From contig RSEF01000020.1 in assembly GCA_003993805.1 (NCBI GenBank), forward strand, positions 11,615,105 to 11,679,104: a stretch of 64,000 bases of DNA, given 5' to 3'. The position numbers and the translations under genes were made by a program. Positions within the stretch are counted from its first letter, which is position 1, and each line of letters starts with the position of its first letter. This DNA is from Himantopus leucocephalus (Eukaryota > Chordata > Aves > Charadriiformes > Recurvirostridae). Of this stretch, positions 1-13,290 are shown in pieces. The notes beneath the pieces are model-generated. The model was not told the DNA's origin. It was given only the letters and a program-made list of their open reading frames with translations, and made no database searches.

Positions 1-1464
1 TAAACTCTTAATGCTTTACTGGCCTGATCCTGCTTTCATTAAAGGATGCTACTTGGCTCTGAGGACAGCTAAAACTCTTGAAAAATTGTTATATGGATTT
101 ATTTTTGGTTAATTCAGTCCCCTTCTGGTGTATTGGTATGTTATCCGCAGTCGCGTTGACAGACACTGGATTTTTGTTTTCTATTAATGGAGAGGGAAGA
201 GAACTAAACCTTTAAAGCACCCACAGAGTCATTCAGGGCTCAGTTCTGCTGGTTTTCCCCTTCCTTTTTGCAGTAATGTTCGGGGTCCTTGGGACGCTTA
301 CCTGAAGTAAAAGATTTCTGACAGCAGCCAAATAGCAAGTCGATGCCAAATGTCTCAAATGACTGACATGTACTGACATCTGTCTTGTTAGATCGGGTCA
401 CTGCTCCCTGCCAGGCAAGCTTGCACCACCAGCAGTGCTCAGTTTGGGGAATTAAAGTCTTTGTTTCCTCCTTTGTCTTTCTACCTCCAAAGTAATTGCT
501 GCATCAGTCATGGACAGGACATCCTTGCAGGACTCGGCAACTGACTCAAATCAGTGGGAATACTTTTTCTGATGGGAGAAGGGTCAGACTTGATTCTGTA
601 ACCATTACTCAGCCCAAGTAGCACTCGTTCAATAAGTCTATTCATGTAAGTGAGCCTTCACTGATGTGAGTAATGGTGGCAGATTCTGGCCTGGAGTTAT
701 TACATGAAACTGTCTTGAGCTCAGGAGAAAGCTGCATGACTCAGATCTAGCTTTAAAAATAAAAGTTTTAAATCCAAAGTTATGATGTGCCATTTGGCTC
801 CTGCTGAAGTTGGTCTAAAAAGGCTGTGCTGAATAATAAAAAAGATCAAGCTTTTGATGTTGAGTTGCATGTTCAAGCATAAAATCCAGCCTTGATGATG
901 AAGCTTAGCCTGGCTTATTTCACTCAGGCAAATACACTAAACAAGAGCCTTACGCTGTTCCTCACTTAGAGTAAATGTGTGTGCATTAAAAAAAAAAAAA
1001 GTTTTGACAGATAAGTAATTAGGAAACATCTGGCCAAACTGAAGGCAACAGAAGTGATTCCAATCAAAGGTGGTTCATTGAAAGCTTTTCATCTCGACTC
1101 CAACAGAAATGGTAAACTTAGCACTTAAAAAAAAATCAGCTTTCTGATGAAGTGTTAAAAAGTCAGACAGTGAAAAGTGTGTATACATCCACCCAGCCTA
1201 ACAGGCTAAATGGAGGAGGAGAGAAAATATTGTCCTGTGCATACATGGAGGTGTGTGCCAAGGGCCCAGAGGCAGGGCCAGCGTTTCAACACTGTCACGG
1301 CACTTTTGATCAGATTCCCAGCAGCCACGTGGCACACTGCTGCAAAGGCCAATTGCTGAATGGTGCTGTGGTTGCTGTGCAAGTCCTGGTACCCGCTTCT
1401 AGTGGTGCCTCCTGCACTAGCTGCTCTACGTGCCCTGCCTATGGGCACCACAGGACAGGTGAGG

Positions 1465-1493
1465 CCAGCTCGTGGCTGCCCTGCACGAGCTGG
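1465..1493. repeat. perfect inverted repeat, 10-bp arms and 9-base loop
   Basis: CCAGCTCGTG, then gctgccctg, then CACGAGCTGG. It is GC-rich and would be stable as a hairpin. No T-run or gene context suggests a role. Confidence 0.9.
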
Positions 1494-3673
1494 CGGAGAG
1501 GTTACTGCAGTCTTATTTCTCCTTTTCAAAAGCTTCATCGGAGCTATGCACAGAGTAACGGAATATCCTCATTGGGGATTTTGGGTGAGTGATGCTCCCT
1601 TTCAGTAGGCTCTGTTTTGCTTGGCATGGTGTTTTGAAGATCTTTCCCCACGTTTAGTGAATGCTGGTGTTTTGGAGGCTCCATTAAAAGAAATACCTGA
1701 ATTGCATGGATGCTTCCCTCAGCTAATTGCATTGGAAGGACTCTGATGCGCTCCTTAAGAGGTGACGTTTTCTCATGGCGTTCTGGCTGTTGCAGCGCCT
1801 GCTAGAAATGGTCCTCCAGGATTTTTAAATTTCAAACAAATTTCATTTTGAGTTTTTGGCCAAAGTTTTGGATATTTTTTTTTCTTCAAGCTGGCAGGTT
1901 TACACATGTCCAACCCAGCCTCCATGGCCCTTCCTTCATGGCATTCACATGTGGTATCTCAGCAGGGGTGGACAGGACAGCCACCTCTGTGCTTTGCAGG
2001 CGCTTGGAGTCAAGCCCTGGTGTTGCTGGGGGCTGTTGCTTCATTAGACCACCCATTTTTATATCCTTAACACACCAGACTAAAAGCCTAGAGCAAAACT
2101 CACTGCATCTTGATGCTCGGCATCCAGCTGCAGACCTGAGCTCTGCCAAGCAGGGCAGGAGGGGCTGCAGGGCCCCAGAGTAGGGATGGGAGTGGGTGAG
2201 TGCTGGCTGCGTGTCCCCTTGCCTCCCTGCCTGCAGGAGGGGGAAGGAGACTATCCATGCTCCAGCGCAGCAGCCATTTTAAGCTGCTTCTTGCACAGCT
2301 GGAAATCATTGTGATAGCATCAGCTGCCAAGGAGAATTACGAGATTTGGCAGAATTTGGAGGGAAAGAGGTAGCAGCTAAATCATTTGTGAATAGTAAGT
2401 GCTTCAAAGACATAGTGAGAGGCCCTGGCTCCCCAGCGGGTGCCAGCATGGGTCCCGCTACCCCATGCTTTGCACAGCCAGTGGTGCCCAGCGTGGCGGC
2501 AGGATGGGGCAGGACCCAGCACCCATCCCATGACTGCACCCAGGAGGGCAGGAGGCTCCGTGCGGGGTGAAGGGCACCTGCAGGTTGTGAATTGCTCCTG
2601 CAGTTTGTTGCCCTGCCGGCACACCCCCAGGCACAGACAGCCGGAATACCTTACAACTGGGATGGATTTACTAGTGAGTGAGGAAATGTGTGCTCTGTAA
2701 CCCCACTGCAAAAAACCTCCATAAAGCAAGAACAGGAAGTTTACAATATATTCCTTTCTAAATTAATTACTATTATTTTGATTAAAACACATTATCATAT
2801 AAATATTTGATTAAGAATGCAATTAAATCTTTCTTGCTCATGAACTGTGACAACTTTAAAGTCTAACCTTTTATAGCTTGGTGCCACATCATTATTTTGC
2901 TCATTAGCTATGTTTAATAATTCGATCTCATAATATGCTTTGCCATTTGGAACCTGCCTTTGTGTGCCAAGTTCAAATCAATGCTGTTAGTTATTTGTGC
3001 CACTGCAGATAATTAAACAAAAATTAAAAGCAATTTAACCTTTCAGTCTGGCTATGGGTAGATGAGTGTTCAAGAAAGGGAGTGGATCACAGAGCATAAG
3101 TCAACAGGGGTTCTTCTGCCATTGGCTGCGTTGGTGCAAAACTGGCCGGGAGTGGTGTGGGAAAGCAGAGGTGTCTCCTGGGGGGCAGGGACGCTTCAGT
3201 AATTCAGAAAGCCCCTTTCCACCGTGCAAAGCTGCTGCTGGGCATCGCAAAAAGAGCGGGCAAACTTGCTGTGGACTCTTATAAATGCCGTGATAGGGTA
3301 AAATGCTGAGCAGTTGGGTCTTTGGTGCACAGGGAGGGGAAGCAGAGCAGCTCCAGCTGAGGCCTTGGCACAAGGGCTCGCCTCCGGAGCGGTCTCCTGC
3401 TCCCCTGGGACACGTCCCCCTGGGGGTGAGGATGCTGCCTTCCTGCCCCGGCTCCTTCTGCTGGCTCCAGGCTGTTAGTGTTGGACAGCACAGTGCACTG
3501 CGGGCTCCTCCTGTCCCTCAGCAGGGTCAGGTCTTCGCAGGCTGTCTAGAGGCAGAAGGATGCCTCTGTCTCTCCCAGCTCACTCCAAACAGCCAGAGCC
3601 CGCTTTCCCAATTTAAGCCGCAGACAAAAGATTGCCTTACATGGTCACGGGTGCTATTTTTAGGTTTGCCAAT

Positions 3674-3700
3674 TAATCCAGCTCCGTTTGAGCTGGATTA
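3674..3700. repeat. perfect inverted repeat, 11-bp arms and 5-base loop
   Basis: TAATCCAGCTC, then cgttt, then GAGCTGGATTA. The arms are exact reverse complements. Each arm carries a TAATCC / GGATTA core of the type bound by OTX, PITX and GSC homeodomains. Confidence 0.9.
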
Positions 3701-4101
3701 GAAATCACATACCCCCTTAATTATAGGTGTATAAACTCCAGACTGGCAGCTGTTTTGACATTCTGAGCTGGGAAATTTGCCCTAAACAGCCGCGCCCCCC
3801 CTCCCCGAGCCGCGGCAGGATTGCGGGCCCAGGGCTGCCTGCCTTCGTGCCCATCTGCTGTGATGGCACTGCGCCTGCTCTCGGCACACTTGGACGCCTG
3901 CCCTGGGACACAGGTGCCAGGCAGCAATGAGCTGAGATGGGCAGCTTCCCTCTTTCGTCTTTCTCCTTTTTTATTTCCCCCCGGCCCTGCAGGAAAATCT
4001 CTGCTGTGTCCCCCAGGCCTTTTCTTTCCGCTGACGACATCTGCTGGGAAGGAGAAGGGACCCATGCTGACGCTTCCGTGGTGGGTTCTCCACTGGGGGC
4101 T

Positions 4102-4137
4102 GTGGGAAGTGCCTGTCCCGTGGGAAGTGCCTGTCCC
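4102..4137. repeat. perfect 18-bp tandem duplication
   Basis: The unit gtgggaagtgcctgtccc occurs twice with no spacer, inside a GC-rich non-coding stretch. It looks like a simple slippage duplication. Confidence 0.95.
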
Positions 4138-7100
4138 ATGTGAAGGGCAATGGGGCTGGCTCTTGGCACCACCAGGCACCAAGCCCCATGCAGGGCTGCC
4201 AGCCTGGCATGGCTCGAGGTCCCCACACCCAGCAGTGCCAGCCCACACAGGGCTGCCCACGGCACCTCTCTGTGCACCCACGGCTAACATGGGAGGCCAT
4301 GCCATGGGACTGCTGTGCAGAAATGCAGGCAGTGCTGGGACCATGGGTGACCCCCACAGCCACTGCTCTGGGTGCTGGAAGGGCAGGATGCTGCCCCTCT
4401 CCCAGCGCGGGTTCCTCTCTGGGAAAAGGGAAACCTGAGTGAGGAGCTGCCTTATTTATTTTAATGTCTGTGGGGGAGATTTTAAAGATGACCATTCATA
4501 GTATTGCCCATTTCTAACACTGCCAGTGCCACTGATTGACGGGACTCTGGTGAGAGCCTGTTGTGACCTAAAGCAAGAGGAAAAAAGCAAATTTCAGGGG
4601 AAGTTGCATGGGGATTCTAGCTGGGATAGGGCTGTCTCCAGCCCAGAGGCAGGAGCTGTGCTCAGTCACCATGAACCACCCCATGGCACCTCCAAAGGTG
4701 CCGCGTGCTGTGGCAGAGCAGGGCTGGGTGGTCAGACCCTGCATTATGAGTCCCAAATTCCACCCCGAGGTGATGTGCCCAACGCAGCTGCTGGAGCATC
4801 GCTGCTAATTGTGGCTCCCTGCGTGCAGCAGCCAGGGAACGTTTGTGGCTGAGCCGTATCTGAGCAGTGAGCTAATTCCCCCAGCAGCACTGGGTCAGCG
4901 TCATTCCCCTGCAGGAGGGTCCCCGCCTGTCCAGCTCTGACTCTCCATGGGTTTAATGCCTGGTGGTCATCTCATTTCTTTTCTTCTTTCCTGGTAGCTG
5001 GAGGTTTGACAATAGCTGGCATGAATGCTGTTTGATCTTAACAAATGCTCTTTTTTTTTTTTGTTTCAGTGTAATATTAAATGCTTTTGAGTCTAGTGAA
5101 CAACGTGCCCTGCTCGCTTGAGCTCCATGACGCTTCTCTCCTCTCATTTTATGGCAGTGCCAGCAGCATTAGCACCTGACAGTCGTGTGCCCTTTTCCTG
5201 ACCACCTCACTGCACCTCTTGGATCCCTGTTAATTTCGTGCTCCCTGATCAGCTCTCCAGGCTACCCCTGACTGCAACCCCTCCCTGCTGAAAACTGCAC
5301 CCCAGGATGGTCTCCATCAGGAGCCTGGCATCCCACCCCTGGCAGAGGTGGTGATTCCCATGCTGCGGGCAGCAGCTGTGCAGTGTAGGTGCTGGTAGCA
5401 GCCACGACTTGCCTCCCTGCAACCCCCATCTGCCCACGTACCCGCAGCCACGTGCTCTGACTGGCAGGCAGCTAAAACATCCTCTTGCAGGGGAAAAAAA
5501 TCACCCCTTTTTACAACCTGCTTGAGTCACTCCACTTCTTCCTTGTTTATGTTAAGGTCTGGCACACTGCATCTCATGGGACAGCTCACCAACTAGGCGC
5601 AGGCACCCAAAGCAGTTTTCCATTGAAGCTGCAGTCATATACATTTACTCAGCATATTTTCCACTGCCCATCAGAAAAAGAGGTTAGTGTTACGACTGCC
5701 AGTGCTGCCCTCAGAGAGAGAGAAGTTTAATGCTGCGTCGGTGTGTCCAGCTGTTGCCTTTAAGCAAAGGTCTTCCTGGGCACAAGCAAGGTGGAGGGTG
5801 CTTCGGGGAGTTCCTCCTGCCCCAGGTCATCCCCAGGGGATGGTTTATGAAGCCATAGGCCATGGCAAGCGATGAGGAAAGGAATGAGCTCATTTCTCAA
5901 GTCAGCTCTTCAGCTACATAAGACAGAGAGGCCAGCTCTCCCAGCTGATGGTGACATCCCAGGGGTGCCAGAGGAGCCCTGGGTCACCGTGGGGTCTGGC
6001 AGGACACACAGCACCAGGTGCGCACCACTGCCACGGCTCCTGCTTCTCAAATGAGAGCTGAAAGGGACACCCATGAGGATTTCCCAGGCTTTGCTGCTGC
6101 TGGTCAGACCAGCAATGCCCTGGCCGAGCATCAATCCCACCTGCAACTTTACAAAGCTGTTTGGAAAGAACCATGTGTGTCTGGCAGGGGTCAAGAAGGG
6201 GAAAGTGGAGGTACCTGCCTTTATGGGCTTTGTGAACTTGTAAAAGCTTTGGTGGAGTTCTGGTGGATGGCTTTGAGGCTGTCCTGAGCTGACCTGCTGG
6301 CTCTGGGGTGCAGGGGCTGCCTCCTCCCCCTGCCTTGCTGCAGCTCTTTTTGGTGGGCGTGATGCTTTACTTGCCCATGATGTCCACCAGAGTAAATGGG
6401 AGGCGGTTCCCACAGCCCGTGACACCGGTGCAATAAACCCTGAGCCCCTGCTCCGCACTGTGAGTCACGCCACTGACACAAGCCCCTGTTCTGCTGGGCG
6501 GTGGAGCAAGAAAGCAGGAAGGTTTTGTGCCTGACAGTGGTTATCGCAGAGTGACTCACAGGGCAGAAATTCTGCCCATCCTCACCCTGCTGCTGCAGAG
6601 CGAGGACATACCTGCAGTGGATTCCTGAGGCTTTGTGTGCCACTCTCCCTGTGACTCCCCCCGAGCATGACACCAAAACAATCACCCAGACACAGTTGTC
6701 AGATATCACTGTGAATCAGCCCAGGGTGTGAGGGGTTATCACGGTGTCCCATGTACCCATGCCCAGGGCTGGACCACCTGTAGAATAGCTCTGCCAGCCA
6801 CTGCATGCAGACAGCTGAGCGATGGGGTGACAAACCAGAGGCTCAAATCTTCCTGGCCCTGTGCTCTCAGGGCCTCCTTGTAACTGCCCTCCAACATGCC
6901 ACCGATGTTACCTGTGGTGTGGTTATGGCATCAAGGTCCTGCCTGGTTTGAGCAATCACTGTGATGGCCTAAAACCACAGCCCAAGACAAGGCAGGTCTC
7001 CTGGCGCTTGGCAAGCACTGGCAGACGAGGCCAGTCCTGCAAGGGGTTTTACGCAGGTACAAACACAGTTGCTCATTGAAGCAGCAAATGTTCCTGTTGA

Positions 7101-9808
7101 AGCCCCTGTAATGTCATGAGCATTTTGTGGCATATTGTCGCCATACATCCTATAGGAATGTCTGGAAATGAGTAGCTTTTCATGCAACTGGAGTTCTGTG
7201 GACTGCACAGGGAGGGAAAGACAAATATAGGTGTGATCCTTGATATTTAGGCCCAAAGAAGACTGTAATTTGAATGTTTCCAAACTCAGAACTAATTAGC
7301 AAAATGAAGATGTTTTGTCCTGCCAGTAGATCACCAGATACCTGTGCACCTTACAGCCACATTTTTGAGCAAGAGACCCACCTCCCTACCACGAGCAACC
7401 AAGATGCTGCTACCAAGATGAGCCTACCACAGCAGCCAGAGGTCTGCACCACCAGTGAGTCCCTGCCCTGGGGCAGCTCGTGCCACAGCAGCTCTAGCTC
7501 AGGGCCTTGACATCCCTAAATGCATGACAGAGAGATGGCGAACAAACTTTAGAGTCCTTTTTGCCTTCCCTCCAGGCTCTGAATTGATTAGCGGCTGCAG
7601 GGCCATATCCAGACAAGAACCAAGAGCTTCGAGCCTCAGCCCTGTGCCTCCACGGTGCCTCCCCACTGTGTGCTGCCCAGGAAGGGAACACCGAGGAGGG
7701 GACATCAGGGACCTGCACACAGTCTGTGGCCGCTTTCTGCTAAGACTAATGAGAAAACCAAGCAGGGGAAGCGAATTTACAAATCTCTGCAGTGGGAACT
7801 GAACAGAGACCTGACGACTTCATCTCTGTGTGGTGACCAGCAACGACCAGTCCCAACTGGGGCTGGCCACTTGGAGAGCAGGGCTTGGATGCTGCTCACA
7901 GCACCCAGAGCCATCCAGACCCCTCTCGTCTACTGCCAACACAGTGAAGAACCCCCACTGTGAGATGAGGGAGGCCCTGCCAGCCCGATCCAATGCCTTC
8001 GAGTTCTCGCAATAGCCAGCAGGAACTGCAATTAACGTCTGCTGCAATTTCTTCATTATCATAATGACAGTGCTCAGCAAAATATACAGGAGACATTGGC
8101 GGCAACGCCCAGATGCTGGAACCATACGATGCCACATGGAAAATCATGGTGCGGTATAAAAACTAGGCTTTTATATGGTACAGCTGCCTCTGCATAATGC
8201 CCTTGTAATTTATCAGTGTACAGCATCTGGTTCTTTGCTGTCATTCTTTGACTTTCAGACAACCATAATCTCAAGTGTCTTAATAATAACACAGACCTGC
8301 CAGACAGGGGAGGAGGGAAGATGGGAAGGGGGTGGGGAGCAAAATTACTCCTTTTGTGCTGTTCATCCCAAATTAGAAGAGAAAACCAGAAAAAGGGTAA
8401 GTCTGATGGGGGACTGGGAGTGTTGGAGGGGTGGGAGGGGAGAGGGATGCAGGAGGAGGGGCTGGGGCTGCACAGCAGGTCCTGGAGGACCCTGTCCAAG
8501 GGGGCACTTTGCAGAAGCCATCACTTTGGTATCCAGGCCTGGAAGAGCTTCCAGGCATCTGCTCTTTCTGGGGCGAATTTCCCTTTGTAGGTTTAATGAA
8601 AACCATTTGGCCAAGCCTGCAATTTGAGTGTGTGCACAGCGCTGGTGCAGGGCTCAGCCCCACAGCCTGGCGCAGGGTGGCACCATGGCAGAACTCGCTG
8701 GGGCTCAGCCGCCAGCCCTGGGGCTGCGCAGGCTGATGGGGTGATACTGGCTCCTGCATCGGCTGCCCAGAAAAAAAGTGCTAAAAGGGTTTGGGGCAGG
8801 AGGTTTGCCTTTGGAGCTTTGCAACCGCACCACCGGGTAGTTGCAAAGCTGTGCCAGTGCAAAGCTGCCCACCCACTGCCCTGGCTGTACCCCCCATCAC
8901 AGAGGCATTTGCGTGGCACGTCCCTTCCCATGACGGGCGCTTGTAAGGCTGCCCAACCCGTGACACCCACAGCCGATTGGGCTCCCCAAGCGTAGGCCCC
9001 CCAGACCTGGTGTGCTGGAGGCGTGAAGAGTCAGGCTTTTAAAATCCATTACAAGACTGGCAGCATGAAATCTCTGCGTGGCTGACACGTCATCGCCCCC
9101 ATTGTGTTAATCTGCTGGTGCGTCTCCTATCGGAGTTGGGAGAAATTTCTGGGGTATAACTGAGCCCTGAACATGAGCAACTGCACAGAGAGGACCTGCA
9201 GCCGCGGGACCAAATCCGTGCCCTGGTTACACAGGTGTAAACCCACTGACACTGCCAGGCTTGGGTCACGCTTTCTTCGGAACAAGTAAGGGGGCACCTG
9301 GCCAGCATCCGGCGCAGACGGGCGCTGCGGGTCCCCAGCACCCCCTGGCACAGTGGTGCCCCAGCCCCTGCCCCGTCCCCAGCGCGCTCTGGGGCCCTGG
9401 CGAGAGGACGTGGGATGTGGGCCGTGGGGATGTGGGGCGCGGCAGGCTCCCTGCTGCCACCGCAAGATGGCGAGCGAAGGAGCCTCTGGGGACCGTCCGA
9501 GGGAAAGAAGCCGAGGTCTCGGTTCGTGGGATATCTCAGCATGATTTTCTGTAGCAAGGGATGAGAGGAGGGTGGGGAACGAGTATGGGGACACCCACGG
9601 CCAGGCTGGGTAAGAATAAGGATGCTTGAAATTATCCGAGCAGGATTTGGGAGTACCTGGCAGCGTGTCCAGTGGCCTTTTGTACCCCCTGGCTTTTTCT
9701 GACATGCTGAATCTCTAAGGGAAGGGCTGCCTCCCTGCTTCCCCTCTCCATCCCTGTTACTGCCGGGATAACCTGTTGCTTCCCCACCTCCCAGTAGCCG
9801 GGATGAGC

Positions 9809-9812
9809 GGGN

Positions 9813-9858
<46 letters not shown>
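9809..9858. repeat. poly-G tract of about 50 bases with one N
   Basis: A near-pure G run with an ambiguous base at 9812. A tract this long can form G-quadruplexes and is hard to sequence, so its length is unreliable. Confidence 0.9.
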
Positions 9859-9859
<1 letters not shown>

Positions 9860-12800
9860 GTTAATGGCAGTCCCATTAGCACTGATAGGGGCACCTGGAG
9901 GGTGGGGAGGCTCTAGAAGAAGGAGTGGAGGGACAGGGGCCCTGCCTGGAGGCGCTGCCTGGGGAGCAACAGAAAGGCCCTTTCCAGGGTGCGGTGGAAG
10001 AGCATGGCTCCATGAAGGCAAGTGGTAAAGGTGCTGCGGGTGGCTTTGCTTGGGGTGGGGCGGCTCTGGGTGAGCCCTGCTGTAGGGTGGTGGTGAGGAC
10101 AAGCAGTGGGGCTGAAGTCTTGCTTATCTGATTCTTTCCTCTGATGTAATCAGATTTCTGTGGTTGCCTCCTGCCCTGCTCTCTGGGTGTTCTGCTTCTG
10201 TGCATGCAGACGAGTCCCATCCTTTGGCGGGCAGTGGATATTCTCCTGGTGCTTGCCTGGGGGATGTGCCCTGGCAGGAGGGTTTGGGCCAACCCCAAGC
10301 TAGCCTGTGATGCTGGGTGGGAGTAGTTCTTCTCTGTCCTAGTTTGTAAAAGGGTAAGCCAAGCTTCTCCCTCCTGGATATTTCTGCTGGAAAAGTTTCC
10401 CGTGGAAACCAGCTCACATCTCCACTGGAAAAGATGTCTGCAGGAACAAAAAAGGCTTTTTGTTAAATAGGTGCACACGTGGAATTTGTATGCGAGCTGT
10501 CTAAACACTTCCCCAAGTGCTGCTGATCGGGGTGGGCATTTGCACAACTACCATTTAGAATCGGGACTTGGTCTGGCTGCTGTGAAAGGACCAGGAACAC
10601 GTTCAGCACTATAACCTCCAGAACCAAAACCTAGTGGTGCAGCGCTGAATGGGCATCAGAGTACCCTTATCTTTCAATACCACAGCAATTACTTTACTAC
10701 CCTTTTGAGACAGAGGAGGGTGATTATGACAACCATTTTGTAATGGGAATTAGTAATCTAATATACACAGAGCTAGTCCTCCTCCAGTAGTGTTTTGACA
10801 TGCAGACCTGTTTGAGTAGTTACAATTTGCGGCAGTCCAGAGTATCCTGACTATTTTTTTTATTTTATTTTTAGTGCACAGAAACTTCTGGCTGCTTTGT
10901 CCTTTTCAGATCAGAGGCAAGTAGAGAGGCAAGGGTTATTTTGCCCTGCTGTCTTTGTTTGTATATTAAGAGATAAGCACCGCACCGTATTATGTTAACA
11001 ATCAGACAATATGTGATAAACTTGAGATAATTGGTCCTAGTTGGGACAGAAGCTTTATCCTGGGAGGGTGCCTGGGTGGGGGGAGATCCCTGGCTGGAAT
11101 GAGTGCAGATGCTGCCGACTTCACCTTGCCATCAGAGGTGAAGTTTGTTCAGGCTTGCTCTAAACTCTTTGGCAGGTATCCAGATGTCAGGCACCTCTCT
11201 GCTGGGTCATTTTAGGTTACTGGGGTTAAACGATTGTAGTGAAGGGCTCCAATGCATGGACAAGGCACTGTAGCTTAGGGGTAATTTTAGCTGAGCCACA
11301 GAAACTGGCCCATTGGTCCTCAGCATGTGGGCTGGGGTAGTTTAGCCTCCTGTGAAAGTGGTCTATGCTAACGCAGTCTGTGCTAAAAGCACATTTGTGG
11401 CCTAGGACTGCAGCTGAGATAGGGCAACCGAAGTCCTAGCAGTATGCTTCCTCTTAAACCAGTGCATACTTGTGTATTCATCAGGGGACTTTTTGCACCA
11501 TTAATGTTGAACTTCCCTTCAATGGTTACCTGAAAAACTCTTTGAAACAAGATGTACTTTTAAAACAAACAAAACATCCAGTTACAGAAACCCCAAATCC
11601 TGCTTTTTTTCATGCAACACTGAGATTAAGTGACCCGAGGCAGCCTGCCCTCTGGCCGTGCAACAGCCTGTACTGGCTGGGTGGGCACCTAGCCTTGTGT
11701 GAAGGGACTTTGTGTTGCTTCATGCAGGATGGGGTCTGTGTCACACCCACCCCATGGCTGGTGTTAATGGGGGCCTTGTGTAGGAGGGAGCAGTCTGGCT
11801 CTCAAGGGCTGATTTTCCTAGCACCGGGGAGCTGGTTTGGGCAGAGAAGCCATATGGGCAATGGCGTGTGGGTTAACTGGGAGACGTGAATTGGCCAGCA
11901 AAGCAGCTGGTGCATTATCGTTGCTGTCCTGGTCCCAGCCCTGAACCACTGGCCTGGAGCGTTGGGTGCTTTTGATGTCTGCTGGAGACACACATCTCTC
12001 GAAATCCTTCATGCTTTTGTGTACCACCAAATGCACCCATGGCAGTGATGTGCAGATATTTGGGTTAGGTCTTCTTTGGGGCTGCCCTCCCCAAGGTCGG
12101 TACCACCCCTCTGCCCATAGGCAAAAACCCTGGCAAGGATGTGGTGGGCTAGGAATTATTTCCCAATGTGTCTTAAGTGTATAGACTATACACACTTGCA
12201 GGCTCTGATTAGATTTCTTACTTCCGAAGAACCAAACCATTCTTATAGCCCAGGCTGCCTGCCCCTGCTAACCACAGCCTCAGCCCCTGGCAGCCCTGCC
12301 TCTTCCCTTCTCCCCTGCCCCCTCCAAACCCAGACCACCACAAAAATCCACTGGTTTTTATTCTGTGGGAGCGGGAGGCCATGAGCCCGGTGGCCTGGGC
12401 CGCTGCGATGCCTCCATCCTCCCTACAACTACTCTGCCAGCCCCTCCCTGCACAGCAAAGCCCCCCAGCAGCTCGATCCCTGTGATTTCTGCAAAACCAG
12501 CACAGTCTACCCTGCTCATCTGCCAAAAAGGCTGAATACAAATAAAGTCAGTATCTCCATCAGTTTTCTTACAAAGTGGCATGTGCATTGCCCTCTGAAA
12601 ATACGTTTACCCTGGTGGCTGTAGCGCTGGGCGCAGAGAGGCGGGTGAAATGTTCCTGGACCAAAGTACAGCCAGTACAGCCGGCTGCAAGCAGGAATCC
12701 AACACGTCAGAGAACAAACACATTACGCCAGCGGGTAAGCTGGAGCTGCATTCCTGAGTGTTTTTGCCTGGTGTGGGGGTTTCTGGGATAGAGGAGACAA

Positions 12801-13079
12801 TGGGGGAGCTGCCAAGCAGCCCCTTCTCTTAATTAAAATGAATGTGTAGTTAGGCTTTATCAGGTTCAGTGTTAATTAACATACAACATAAATCCAGTCA
12901 TTTTAGAGCTGCCTCTTTTCTGTACCTGCTGGTTGTATTTTTGTGGTCAATCTTGTATTCAGCTTCTGTTGCATAGATTCCCTTTGTGTTTATGGAAGTG
13001 TTGGGTGAGAGGGACCTTGGGAGGGCTCTAGTTTGGTCTCTGAGCTGTTGCCAGGGCTGCTTTGGGTCAGCTGTGTCTT

Positions 13080-13290
13080 GGGTTGGAAACCTCCAAAGAC
13101 AGAGCTGTCCTCGGCCTCTCAGGCAGCCTCACTGCATTGCACCAACCCTGCAGGAGAAACTTTCCTGATGTTCAACCTGAACCACCCCAGGTGTAGCCCA
13201 TGACCCCTCAGCACATCCCCAGCATTGCAGGATGAGGGGCTCTGCCCTTCCAGCCTTGCCAGCCCCCTCTGCCTGGTTTCCACCTTTGGA
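13080..13290 (-). mobile_element. degraded CR1 remnant
   Basis: The stretch CTCCAAAGACAGAGCTGTCC, then GGAGAAACTTTCCTGATGTT and CAACCTGAACCACCCCAGGT, resembles the antisense of the CR1 3' coding end, with many substitutions. It appears older than the other two copies. The boundaries are uncertain. Confidence 0.5.

Noticed and set aside
3717..4495. Overlapping long frames on both strands.
   Set aside because: The block is GC-rich with a tandem duplication, and there is no domain, splice context or start-site support.
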